Part shown: in pieces, positions 49,633-61,710 of the stretch
Layout: each line of letters opens with the position of its first letter
Position numbering within the stretch: the first letter of the stretch is position 1
NCBI RefSeq assembly: GCF_037975245.1
Contig: NC_092567.1
Span: forward strand, 15,741,876 to 15,805,875
Direction of reading: 5' to 3'
DNA length: 64,000 nt
Source: Apostichopus japonicus
Lineage: Eukaryota > Echinodermata > Holothuroidea > Aspidochirotida > Stichopodidae
Translations under genes and position numbers: made by a program
The notes under the pieces: generated by a model
The model's database searches: none
Seen by the model: the letters and a program-made list of their open reading frames with translations, nothing else
Told to the model about the DNA's origin: nothing

Positions 49633-51662
49633 CACATGTTATATTTTGAAATAGTTTGAACTGGGATTCTCAACTGGTGTTATCTACACTTATATAACAC
49701 CACACTATAGTTTTCAATTTTTAACAGTAGATCTATACTGTATGTAAGGGTGTTAGCCACTGAAAATAAATGTTTGTTCTTGATCAGAGAACTCTGGGTT
49801 TGGTATGATGACCTAACACAGAGCAAGACACATAAAAAATGGAGAACTCAACAGGATTGGATCAAAAGAAATTATAATTATGAATAACAAACAATGAACA
49901 GCTGATCTGGGCCCAGTCAAAGAATTAAATGAAACAACTTACAGTCGTGAGGTGCGCACCCCAAATATCAAGAAATTAAATTTAAAAGTCTGTTCTGGTG
50001 AGTTGGCCTGCTGGTTACATCAAGTAGTCTTAGACCTCAGATCTTCCACGACATCAGATATTCTACGACATCAGTATAGTTGAACCTAATAAATGGTATT
50101 ATGAATGTCCGATCTCAACAAAAAAGTATCCTTTAATTTATATGAAATAGTGTTCCAGGGTATCCTTTCAGTAACATAATGTCAATATCCTTTATTGTAA
50201 AATAATATCCTTTATAGTAAATAGTATCCTTTATAATAAATAGTGTCCCAGACTGTCAGTTGAATATCACAACTTCCATAAAATAATAAGGTCTACAGTA
50301 ACTTGAACTATGTAAATTAAGGTTTAAAACAAACTATCCAGCCATTAAACTATCTTTCTCTTCTTTGACAACTGCCTTGCTCAGATACTCATAGCCAACT
50401 GCCAACTCCCTATACCCTCACAAAATTCCTTTGTTCCTAAAACATATACACACAGACCCCATTTCCTGTGAGGGCTAATTTCCAGGAAGAACAAGATAGT
50501 TGCCTAGCAACCCAGAAGAGAGAGAGTTGTTATTAAATCGACCCTTTTGCTGCCACAAGACAACATACAAATATACTGTACAAATGTATAGCCCTCTGTA
50601 CAGTGAGCACTGCACAGTGCACTAATAAACAAGTAAAACTATGGTAAAAAACAAAACTTTATGTAGTAAGAGCTGACCATCTTACACTGTACAAATGAAG
50701 CCTCACTTGAAATTAGATTGATAGTTTAATCATATGTTCATAATGTTCAGTGTAGGACATCCTCACATTTGTAGCATATACGTGTATGCTGTACACTTCA
50801 CTAGGCTAATGACTTTTGCAAAGTATGTTATTATGCCGGCAATAGGACACTTCATGTTTGAAACAACAATCACGGCAATTGCGTAAATTTGGAAAATTGC
50901 TAATATGTTTGCTAATTGACGATAACTTTCCTTTCCTAAAATCATGCGGCTAAATATAGGTGTTAACTTGAGTATAACTAGGTTAGGCCCCTATAAGCTA
51001 GGCAACTATAACGTAAGGATATGTCTAACGTTAGTAATTGTACCATGTGATATACCTAGTAGGGAACCGGTTTGTTAGGCCTAGCCTATACTATAGTCCT
51101 AGGTCACTATATATAAAGTTTCTGTTCAATTCAAATATTTATGATAAAGAGCACGTTTACAAACAATTATAATGTTACAAGTATGTGTTAATAATATAAA
51201 GGTACTGCAAGATCACAAAGGAGGTAACTTAGCCGCGGTAATAATAAAATTGTTGGCAAAATCGGTTACAAATTCGATTATTCTGCAAAGCTTCTGTTGG
51301 CGTATGTGGTTTGCGGATTCGGAATTTATAAATTTATCGCTAACGCAAGGGACAAATGTCAAAGTTCAAATTCATACTATTTTGCACTAGGAAGGCATTT
51401 TGCCTACCAATTGTTCAAATCGACGAACAAAGTAAAACATAATTTTTTCAAATTTGTTATATAGTAAATATTTCATATTTTTAATCATTGCGGTACAAAA
51501 ATGTAATCGTTTAATCATACCTGTGATAAATATGACAAAGATTTGTTTTACACCCCTCATAAGTTGGCTAATTTAGCATTTTCAATATATAACGATACGG
51601 TTACTGCTTACGAACTTACATTATAATATTCGTGATAATTACTCCTAAAATAAAAGCAGTCA

Positions 51663-52150
51663 ACATAATGCAACCCAGTTGGGCCAGTGTGAAACCTAGT
51701 TCAACCCCAACAGGGCCAGTTCACCAGTAAACATAGTTCAAACCCAGTAGGGCTTGTGCAAACCAGTGAAACTTAGTTAAACCCCAGCTGGGTCAGTTCA
51801 CCAGCCAATAGTCCAAACCCAGTTGGGCCAGTGCAAAACCAGTTGAAACCTAGTACAACCCTAACAGGGCAAGTTCACCAGTCAACATAGTTCAAACCCA
51901 GTTGGGCTAGCGCAAAAACCAGTGAAACCTAGTTGAAGCCCAACTGGATCAGTTCAAACATAGTTCAAACTCAGTTGGGCCTGAACAAACCCAGTTGAAC
52001 ATTGTGTAAGACCAGTTGAACCTAGCTCATATTCAGCATAGCCCAGTTGGAACCCAGTAAGACCCAGTTAAACACAGTTAAAAACCAGTTAAACATAGTA
52101 GGCCCTAGTAGAACCTAGTTGATTTTTTAACTAGGTTCTACTGGAATTTC
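51663..52150 (-). repeat. Degenerate repeat array in inverse orientation (right)
   Basis: Many copies of CCCAGTTGGGCCAGT-like and ACATAGTTCAAACCCAGT-like words, the reverse complement of the left array core. The array ends in a perfect 14-bp hairpin at 52107-52120 / 52129-52142. Confidence 0.8.
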
Positions 52151-52776
52151 TACCAGGGCATTCAGTAGTGTCGCTTTGCTTGGTGTATGTGATATGTAAA
52201 TGTGTACAGTCGAGTTACTTACTTCTAAAACTTTAGGCAATTAAACGAACATAATTGTGTGATGGGGAAAAGAGTTCAAGTTAAGTAATGCCAGTATTGA
52301 TGACAGGTCTTTTGTGTGGTATCAAATAAGTGGTTAACAATTGTAGCTGAATCATTTTTTAAAAGTTTACTTATGTTTCCTATGTTTATAACCACTCGCA
52401 CGATATTCTTCAAATTTGGTAGAATGTCACGTGCCACATGACACTTAAATATTTCCTTTTCTTCCATGTTATTTGAGAGACGAAAGAGGGGGAGGTGGAA
52501 GGAGAATACTTGTTTTGACATCCAGGCAATATGATGACTGGTCAGTAGTCAGAGCTGTCATAATTGGTATGATAAATTTTAACATTTGCATGGATTTGAT
52601 ATGTAACCTTTGCTATCAACTTGTTGTTTCTTTTGTTATGGCAGCCTTATTTAAGTCTTGATTTCATAAAGTGACTGTTTTGTAATGTAAGGCGGATAAA
52701 TAAATAGTCAATTACATAGTCCCAATAAGTCACATGATTTCTATCGTTGTAACTGGCTGTTCAGTTTGCACCTTTT

Positions 52777-52947
52777 TAAAGTTGTAAATGCCACAAAAGT
52801 AGGCAAAAAGTTAAAAAAGACTTCAGATTATATTATACATCAAGTTCCTGTAGGATTAACGATCGTTTTCCCTTTTCATTAACTTACAATTTAGTTACGA
52901 TAGTTATCAGTCAATGTACGGGGACCAAGATTACCCTTCCCAACAAT
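52777..52947 (+). repeat. 171-bp flanking duplication, left copy
   Basis: Nearly identical (about four differences) to 54880-55050, on either side of the Penelope-like element. The unit 1 spacer has a single related copy near 18710-18885. Confidence 0.9.
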
Positions 52948-54879
52948 GAAAGGGGGTTGTAGGCGGTTCAATTAACACTATCTAACGCAACGTAGTCGCC
53001 AAGAACCTGTAGTAATGAAAGGGGGTGTAGGCGGTTTTACACTATCTAACGCAACGTAGTCGCCAAGAACCTGTAGTATTTTTAAGGGAGGGCCCGAGGA
53101 ACATGAACTTATAGCATGCTCCTCATGGTGAAACATAATTGCACCTTTGAGGTGAATTGAGTGTACTGTTAATAGTAGGAGAGACTAGTGTAGGTTCTTA
53201 TGACCAACTAGACCGGTTTCTGCTCTTAAACCTTATAGGAGGAGCTTCATCAGTAGTAACCTTTGAATATTTTATATTCGGCCTGGGCGTCTCGTTCTCA
53301 AAATGCATCTATTTTCTGTGCACGGGTTTTTATGGACTCATAGTGCAGCTATAAAAGCATCTAAAAGAGCTTCGTGTGAACCTTGAGAGTCAGCTGATTC
53401 TTCGTTAGTACGAAACCTTGAATTAACAAGTAAATCTTTGAGATTTTGGGCCCTTTTGTAGGCTAGAATCGGTTCTTTTGGAAACAGTTTGGATAATGCC
53501 GCGTGTTGCGAGATTAAGTGGCAATGTTTCAAATGTGCTTTTTTCAAATGCGTTTGTAAACCCTTTTTGCTTTTTGTTTTATATGATGAAGCGGATTCTC
53601 ATTATTCTTTTTAGGTCTTTCAATGACTTGAGAAGATCACTTCGTTTAGGGTTTTCTGGAGTTGCTAGGAACCTCAGACCTTTACCTGGCGCAACAAACT
53701 CTATATTGGACATGTTTCTGTCTGATAAGTTCTTTACGAACTTGTTTAGTGTTTCTGCTTCTGTTCGAAGACAATGGGCTTTTGAATGACTACTTGTAGT
53801 CTGTAGCTCCCTGTTGGTGGTGCGGAATTTTTCGGAGCTTTTAGTAGCTTTCACTGATCGGACATATTTGCGTTTTTGGAGGATGGTTGTCAGTAGCCGG
53901 TTTGCCTCAAGAGCTTCTATGGTTGACTCTAGGTCGGTCTCGGCTCTTGATTTCTTTTCTAGAAATCTCTCCCGTTGCCTTTTTGCCTGGCGGGATAACT
54001 CTTCTCCCCAGATTCTACGGAGGGTTCTGCCTGCCCGTTGGAGTACTTGATTCCAAGAATCAAAGAACTCCTTCGAGTGGTTCAGTTGCCCCGGGAGTCT
54101 AGGTGGGTCTCTTAGGACCTTGAGTTGATAGGTGGCGTTTTGATCGCCGTCTATCTGGGTGATTTCTTTTGTGACAATGATGAGCCTTGACTGGAGCTCC
54201 TTCAGCGTATCTGCGTTGTTTATGACCTACTTGTAGGTTTCCTCTTTCAAGTGGATCCTGTTTTCTTTCCTTTTGATAGGAGACATTTGCCCACACGGTA
54301 TGTGTCTTTGTTGACTGGTGAGGCAGGAATATCAGGAATAAGTGTGTACATGACTGGTTATGCCTTTTAGCAGAAAACCCTTGTGCTTAAGTCCATTTTT
54401 ACGGACGTTGTTCAGTCGGAAACCCTTTGTTTGCCTTTACGGACGTTACGGAGCAGCTGTAAACCATTGTTAATGTGCATCAGTAGTAGCCTTTGAATAT
54501 TTTATATTCGGCCTGGGCGTCTCGTTCTCAAAATGCATCTATTTTCTGTGCACGATTTTTTATGGACTCATAGTGCAGATATAAGAGCATCTAAAAAAGC
54601 TTCGTGTGAACCTCGAGAGTCAGCTTCAAAAGGCTACTACTGATGAAGCTCCTCCTAAAGTTTGAGAGCAGAAACCGGTCTAGTAGGTCATAAGAACCTA
54701 CACTAGTCTCTCCTACTATTAACAGTAGACTCAATTCACCTAAAAGGTGCAATTATGTTTCACCATGAGGAGCATGCTATAAGTTCATGTTCCTCGGGCC
54801 CTCCCTTAAAAATACTACAGGTTCTTGGCGACTACGTTGCGTTAGATAGTGTAAAACCGCCTACACCCCCCTTTCATGA
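52948..54879 (-). mobile_element. Penelope-like retroelement (truncated)
   Basis: About 1.93 kb flanked by a 171-bp direct duplication of host sequence. The left end is a tandem repeat of about 69 bp (52948 and 53017). A 250-bp inverted repeat joins 53017-53266 and 54628-54878. A 148-bp direct repeat joins 53248-53395 and 54478-54625. Tandem and inverted partial copies at the ends are typical of Penelope-like elements. Minus-strand fragments of the encoded protein are present between the repeats. Confidence 0.7.
53338..53854 (-). pseudogene. Penelope-like reverse transcriptase fragments
   Basis: Minus-strand frame 53854-53579 contains VKNLSDRNMSN, then GKGLRFLATPENPKRSDLL, which resembles the N-terminal part of Penelope-like polymerases (the SKGLxFxPTP region). 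Frame 53547-53338 contains PILAYKRAQNLKDLLVNSRF, which resembles the stretch between the polymerase and the GIY-YIG nuclease in the same elements. The catalytic core that should lie between them is deleted, and no GIY-YIG motif follows before the stop at 53338. The assignment rests on these two motifs from memory of the family. Confidence 0.6.
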
Positions 54880-55050
54880 TAAAGTTGTGAATGCCACAAA
54901 AGTAGACAAAAAGTTTAAAAAGACTTCAGATTATATTATACATCAAGTTCCTGTAGGATTAAAGATCGTTTTCCCTTTTCATTAACTTACAATTTAGTTA
55001 CGATAGTTATCAGTCAATGTACGGGGACCAAGATTACCCTTCCCAACAAT
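54880..55050 (+). repeat. 171-bp flanking duplication, right copy
   Basis: Right-hand copy of 52777-52947. The host sequence resumes after 55050 in register with the unit 1 spacer. Confidence 0.9.
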
Positions 55051-57241
55051 TTCTCTTCTCAAACAAAGAAGGGCTTATATTTCCTTGTTTCGATTCAAAC
55101 ACTCCGAATGTCTCTAAAAGTGCTTTTATCTTCAGTTACATTAGTTCATTAAGTTTTTTATAGCATCTCATGCAAAGCTGAAGTGCCCAATCTGCCAAAA
55201 TCGATTGTAGGAACTACATTGTTAGTAGATATCTCTAATAATTTGTAGTTGAAGATGAATAACAATAAAACAAACAGAACAATATAACTTCCTGATACGG
55301 TGGGGGTTCTTGTACATACTTTTGTACTTAATGTCCATTTTGTATAATTAGATATCATTGGTACAATGGAATTGTCAGTAATCTGAAAGTATCGTCTAAA
55401 TATAGATTTTAATTTATCATAATGATGCATTTACTTTGAACTCATCATTGTCAACATTTTTGTGAAATTTCCTCGTGTTCAAACCAACCAATCCTCCTTC
55501 TCCTCCCCTAAATAGGAAGAAAAGGAAAATACCGATGCTATATTACTTTTTATAGTAAGGAAACCGTATCGTCACAACTCATGCAGCATACACAACCATG
55601 TATTCGCGCAGATACATTTGAAGTCCGTTTAATTTTCTTTTGGGGTACATTGATATGTTATGTAAGTAATTTGGGGTACCACAGTAGTGGGGTATTTGAC
55701 CTTTAGTTAATAATTACATTTCATACTACATTTTGACAGTTTTATGTCACTCTCAGGGTCACATCATGAAATGTATCGATGTTCCTTGATTGGAGTCAAT
55801 AGGCTGTTATAAAGGGGTTATAGGGTAAATGGATTAAATTGATAGTAAGTGTAGCAAAATAAGTAAGTCAAAATAATGGTAAAGGCGAGTGGTGTTTAGC
55901 AAGTTTATCACACAGACTTTCGATGCCGATTACGAAGTACAACAAAGAAGTACAATTCTACTTATACATACAAATTCGTCGATGCTTAGTGTTTATTATC
56001 CCCATATTGAAGTGATACAGTAGTTGGTTAATTTGGTCTCATTTATGGATTGGGCTATATCGGGGGCGGACAAATTTAGCTTCAAAACAATACATTCCCC
56101 CATGGTTCTGTTAGGTTTTGTGCATCGATCGCTCATGCAGTATAACGAGCAGTGTTAAAGTGCAACAAATAGTTTATTACAGTAGGCTACTGTTTGAAGT
56201 TCTTTCCCATATACCTACACATTCTGTGCATTGGCAGACGTCAACTTATTTGTACCTTGTGAATTGTACAGGCCGTCATTCCTCAGTAAAATATGATACG
56301 GTGAACATAAATATATCACAGATTACCCATTGACCTTCGTACCGTGATTATTTGTGTTAAGTTCTTTGCATGTATATCACGTATACAGCTAACTGTACAT
56401 TTTCTCTTTGTGTTAACTGAAACAAATGAAGTACAGTGAGCTCAACGTTATACATTGTAAGTAGCATCCATACGGTATTTTGGTACTTTTGAACATTATT
56501 TACTGCTTCAGGGAGTAATTGATCTAAACGAATTTGAACTATATTGAAAAATACTGTTTCCTTTAAGGTTATTAAGCGTGTAATTTATGCGCTAAAGAAA
56601 TAATTTTATTGGTAAAATAATGTAGGCCTACAGTATAATGAACTATAGACGCACATTGCGTACACAACTAGTACTGTCCGCGGTTGATCAGCAGGCCTCG
56701 TTTTGTACTCAAGTACACACTGAATTTGTACTTACATAGACCTAGACCTATAACATAGACTGATTAGTTGAATGTAACCTATCATTTGAACAGCTTGGGT
56801 TTTTTCTCCAAATGTCTTCCATCTACTGATACATGATTGCAATATTATTCAGAAAAAAATAGAGACGTTTAAACTATGTTGCCATGTAAGTGACAACATT
56901 TAATTTGCTGTTGCCAGATGCATTCACAAAATAACACTTAACTTCACAAATGTAACGTATCTACCATACAACATGCTACCCTGGAGACATCCTTCAAAAT
57001 ATTTGGTGACAATAGTTAAACCTCGATATCAATATAGCTGTAAGTTAATTCAAGGCTTCTTTTCATGGTTTCTTTACCATGGTTATATAAAACAGCATCG
57101 AATATCTTGTACGATTTTAAATTTAAATTTGATTTTATAAGGTAGTCTTGAAACAGATTATTTAAGACGACAGCATTTCTCTCCTCAGAAAAATGAAACA
57201 AGTTAATCCACATTGCGACATTTGAAGCCCGATAGATCATC
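55051..57241. other. Unit 4 start and 5' flank of A4
   Basis: The stretch is homologous to 18890-21910. The TATA-like run is at about 56311 and the donor-like GTAAGT at about 56457. No gene is seen. Confidence 0.4.
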
Positions 57242-60200
57242 ATGACGTCAACTTATCTTTTGGGAGTTGCATTTTTCATTGCAACTGCTTTACCGACAAA
57301 CTATTCAGGTAAGTATTTGAATGTATTGTATGTATTTTAGATCCTCCTACAAGCCTCATTGGCTTATCGAAGCCGCAAGCTGACCGAAGTCAGTCTCTCA
57401 GATTAATATTCAAATGTTTTGCTTAATTTTATTTCTTAACTTTTTCTTATAATCACAGTTTAACCGCAACAATACGACACAGTAGTATAGCATAGAATAA
57501 AGGATGTTACCATAAGGCAGTAAAAGATCATCTTGCTCACTGTTTTAAATCTTGATATGCTACTTGAAATATAGTGATGATGCTAATTATGAATGATATT
57601 AAAATTTCGATAAATGGTCTCTTTTACAAAGCGTCGTCACTTAGATGTCCAGAAGAACTGTTAGTTGAAGAAGGGAGCATCCAAGTTGTCAACTGTTCAC
57701 TCACAACGTCTTCACTTACAGACCTATACTGGTACGTAGGAGCGAGTACGAGCTCATTCCCCATAGCGCAATTGGTATCTGGTGTCAAATACGTTTGGTC
57801 AGTGCAACATTACGATGTCAGCGACGATGGTTCACTTATCATCAAGAGCGTTGGTCTTAATCAGACAGGTCCTTACACCATCTTACACTTTATGGAAGAT
57901 GACGAGACGGAACAAGATACCGTGCTTGTAACTCTTATAGGTAATGCTCGTGTTATAGACGTAAATGTGCAAGGTAAATCAAGTGATAAGATAAGATCTA
58001 GAAAACTGTTAGAATCAAATATAGCATATTACCTACCTGCTAAAAATCATTTATCGAATCATCAATCGAAAGTGACTGTTTTGACATTACATCTTGCTTT
58101 AAATTATTCAATTACATATTTTTCACCTACAGTGGCGATTCGTTTACTGACATGAGTATATGTTATTGTTCGTCTGGCTTTGTAAATACTCTACTTTCTG
58201 AAATTCAGCGAGCGGGTAGGATAACGAACCTTGTATGTCACAATATGCTTGTTTAATCTTTCTTTTTCGATTTTGTTTTATTCCCTTAAAAGAGCCTTGT
58301 CCATTGATAGACCAGTGTACCTCATGTGAAGATTGTGTAATACAAGCGACTGAAGATCTAATATTGCTCACGTGCACTATCATCAGTCCAACCACAGAGA
58401 AAATATCACCAGTATGGACTTACAACAATGGAAGTATAATTCAAGGTCGAATACACGAAGAGCGACTGTCGGATAATTCGTGGAACGCCAGTGTCAGTTT
58501 GGACATTCAAAGCTTGAACTGTGGATTAACAGTTTTGCTATGCTCCAGTTCTATAAGAGGACATGAAAATGCACTAAGAGATGCTAAAGTAAATGTAACG
58601 TTTGGTGAGTGGTTTTCGTTGTCTTGTTAGCCTTTAGGTATATCATGTGTACCACTACTGCGACCCATTTATGTTATATATGTTATGTTATGTCATGTCA
58701 TGTCATGTTATGTTATGTTATGTCATGGTATGTTATGGCCACAACTGATATTCATACTTTCAGCCAAGTCAAAAACAGGCAGTGTCACATTTTGTAAAAG
58801 AGGCATTCCAAACCATGTAGTTGACGGTTGAGCATTTTCAAAGTCCAATTGGAAGTTATATCTTGATAGAAATTCACGGATGAGTTCAAATGTTTATTAC
58901 CTACACATTTACCCGTTATTCAGTTTCGACACTAATTACTGGGATACTTTATCAAACGATAATCTAGGGTCTTACCTATAATTAATGCTGTCGTATATCA
59001 TGATGCACCTTGAAATATAACTTTTGGATTGAACAGAATTTGTGCATGAAAAAAGCACCGTATTGCGTTCGTAACGTACATACATGAGGACAGAGTTTAA
59101 TCGAATGTACACAGCAAGAAATGTCAGTACGCTTCTGAATTAAATTATATGAAAGGTGTTTTACCATTTCTTAATTGGATATGTAACGGTGTAATGAGTG
59201 TCGCAAATTTTGTTTGTCCAAGTTATGGGACAGCCTAAAAACATAGCTAAAATAATGCCTTTATTGTTTTAAATTTACATTCAGGTTTCTTTTTCTTTCA
59301 CTGTCATTGACATCATATTTACTTATGAACTCAGTTTTATTTATCTGTTTGTTTTTCTGTCAATGTCATTTAAATTATATTTACTTATAAACTAATGCGC
59401 ATGTTTCTTCTTTTAATATTAATAGCTACATGTGATGACTTAGAAATACCTAATGATGGAAGTGCACCGATTCTCATTGTGACGTGCGTCATTGCAATCG
59501 TGATAATTGTTACTACGACTTTTCTAATTTCACTGTTTTGCAGTAAGTGCCATTTTAATCAACAGTTTTACCATTCTATCAGGAAAAGGGAAGAAAATTC
59601 ACAACGCTCACGTTGTATAGAAAACAGATAAGCAAAGAAATATTAATTGCAACAAGAGACGTATCTACATATAGGCCTATGTTGCAGTTTACATTTATTC
59701 ACATGTTGTATAATATCTTCCTGATCCCCACTGGTAGGTCTAAATGCGAAAGTTGGGTTATAATTATAACAGTTCCATTTCTCGCATTGGTCACATATTA
59801 TGTCATACACAGGTTAGGGTATGTAGTACTAATACGTTAAAGATAAATGTTTTACAGAACAGTGAGAAGGTACTTACAAAATGCGAAGGCATCATGTCAT
59901 GAAACTCATGTAAGTATGTTTCCTCCCACAAGAAAAAAATTCTGGTAAAGCTGCCGTTGGTTCAAGTTCATTTGCACATTTTCAAGTATACAGACATTTC
60001 GTAGATAATGATTGATAAACCCAAGTATAAGAGGCCTATTGTAACGTTTACATTACAGTAGAAATCCACAGATTTAAGAATTGTGTATAGCCCCAGGTTT
60101 TGCCGGACTGGTCTTTGAAATTTTAAGCATGTTGTTACGTGCTAACTCGTGAAATGTATGTAGTCAACCTTGCATCAAAAGATATGGTAGCTTTGCTTTA

Positions 60201-61710
60201 TTGTTGTTGTACACTTTTGAAAATACCGAAATTAGTTTGTGTACTTGCATCAGTTTGTTATCTTGTGTGTACGTTATACATTAATCGTGATCAATGTCAA
60301 ACGTCCAAAAGAGACGCTTGAAGAATGACGTTAATGAGTGATACACGAGTAACGACAAAACGCCGAACCAACAAAGATCCCAAGAATAAGGCTGAAATGT
60401 GATCGAGATATTAACCAAATGGTAACAATCCTTAGCCTGCAATTGCTGTGCTTGAAAGGAAGCTTAATGCTTTCAAGATGCTAAGAAACTAAATTACACT
60501 TATATAAGATTTCGATTTTTGTGATAAAAAGTACACCATTTTGATTTTTTATACTTTTCACTAATATATGGACTAAGGTTACCGGAACTCCTTATCGTAT
60601 ATACATATATATATATGGTTTTATTCTTGTCCATTTATTGATATCAAAAAAGACTGTGTGATATATTGTGGTTTTCAATATATTTTACCCGTATTTCACG
60701 CAGGTCGCCGTTGCAAAGAAAACACGAAGAATGAAGATAGAAATGAAGATGAAGATGTAAGTTTGCTGAAAGCAATGCTTTTAATCCATGTTTAAATTAC
60801 AGCTCCGCAAAAATTTACGTTTCTAGAATTGCATGTAAGCTCCAAGTTTTTCAGTTAAGCTTATTTGTTACACTATGGATGATACAATATGAGCGATAGT
60901 TGCAGTTGTTACTCGTCGTTTTGCATGTATCAATGTACAATACTATGATTGAGGTAAATGCTAGAACATAGGAAAATAACTCCACAATACAGATATCGCA
61001 AATAATTAACATTCGTGTTAAGAAAACATGTTAGAAAAATGCTTAACTACTGCAAACTGTTAAAATGGGATTCATAATCGACAGTAGTGACTACAATGTT
61101 ATATTACTTTGACCTTTCACTCACAATGAGTACGTTTGTTATTTATCTCACCTTTGTGCAGCTTAAGGAAATCGATCCCTTGATCGACCGGTTCTTGAAG
61201 TCACAGTTAAAAATTGAAACTCCTAAAGGAGAACGGAAAGAGATGTCCGCTGCATGTTTTTTCGATTCTGATGAGTGGAAGAACACGAACCGTATTCTTT
61301 TTGTTGGGGATCTTTTAGCTGGAGAAAAGGCGATTGCTAAACAGGCAAATTTGATGTGCTCTCAAGGGAGCATCGACGAAACCCTGTTTGTTGTTGATAT
61401 AAAGAAACCTGATTTCGAAGCAGATTTTAATAAAGAAATTTATAAACAATTACCTCCAAACAGCAAGTACTCTCTAGATGAAGTACATGACATGATATTG
61501 TTTCAAAAGTGTTTCTTGATAATTGATGGTGGCGGTGAACTGTTGGAGCTACCAAAGCCTCCTGATTCGAAAGGAGACACCATTGCAGATGGATTGACTA
61601 TATTTGATGTTTTATTTAGAAATATAAATAATCGTTTAAGAGTTTGGGTTACTTCTATACCTTCAGATTCTAGTTATCATTTCAGTAATTATACGAAAAT
61701 ATACTTGTAG
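57242..61710 (+). CDS. A4: intact Ig-Ig-TM receptor with pseudo-NACHT cytoplasmic domain
   Basis: Exons: 57242-57308, 57632-57940, 58293-58604, 59426-59542, 60704-60756 and 61162-61710. The joined frame is open for 468 codons. It has the signal peptide [17 protein letters not shown] and then Ig1 ([16 protein letters not shown] lacks the late cysteine). Ig2 has LLTCTI, PVWTYNNG and VLLCSS. The membrane segment is [16 protein letters not shown], followed by the linker RRCKENTKNEDRNEDED. The NACHT-like exon has GDLLAGEKA starting at residue 335, FLIIDGGGEL and RVWVTSIP. The tail stops about 15 residues earlier than A2 (TTG TAG at 61708). Intron 1 carries a truncated SINE and the TM exon ends in A rather than G at a TGCAGTAAGT donor. 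It is probably a type I membrane receptor. Signalling without ATP hydrolysis is inferred from the lost P-loop lysine. Confidence 0.8.
57324..57401 (-). mobile_element. Truncated SINE in intron 1 of A4
   Basis: On the minus strand it reads GACTTCGGTCAGCTTGCGGC, then ATAAGCC, and a short ACATACA tail, matching the 3' half of the SINE at 28479-28745. The other A genes lack it. Confidence 0.65.

Larger units (their letters stand above)
48616..52187. mobile_element. 3.6-kb non-autonomous element with inverted repeat arrays
   Basis: The unit 1 spacer passes directly from GAGCTCAT to GTGTACAGTCGAG (about 17636-17660), while here 3.57 kb intervenes. Near its left side (49505-49632) are tandem copies of a 20-mer, GGTTCAACTATGTTTTACTG. 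Near its right side (51663-52150) are many degenerate copies in the opposite orientation (CCAGT, CATAGTTCAA, CCCAGTTGGG). No frame longer than about 80 codons occurs between them. Exact ends are not resolved. Confidence 0.55.

Noticed and set aside
53478-54102. Plus-strand frames inside the Penelope-like element
   Set aside because: They are antisense to the minus-strand polymerase fragments, which carry the recognisable motifs.
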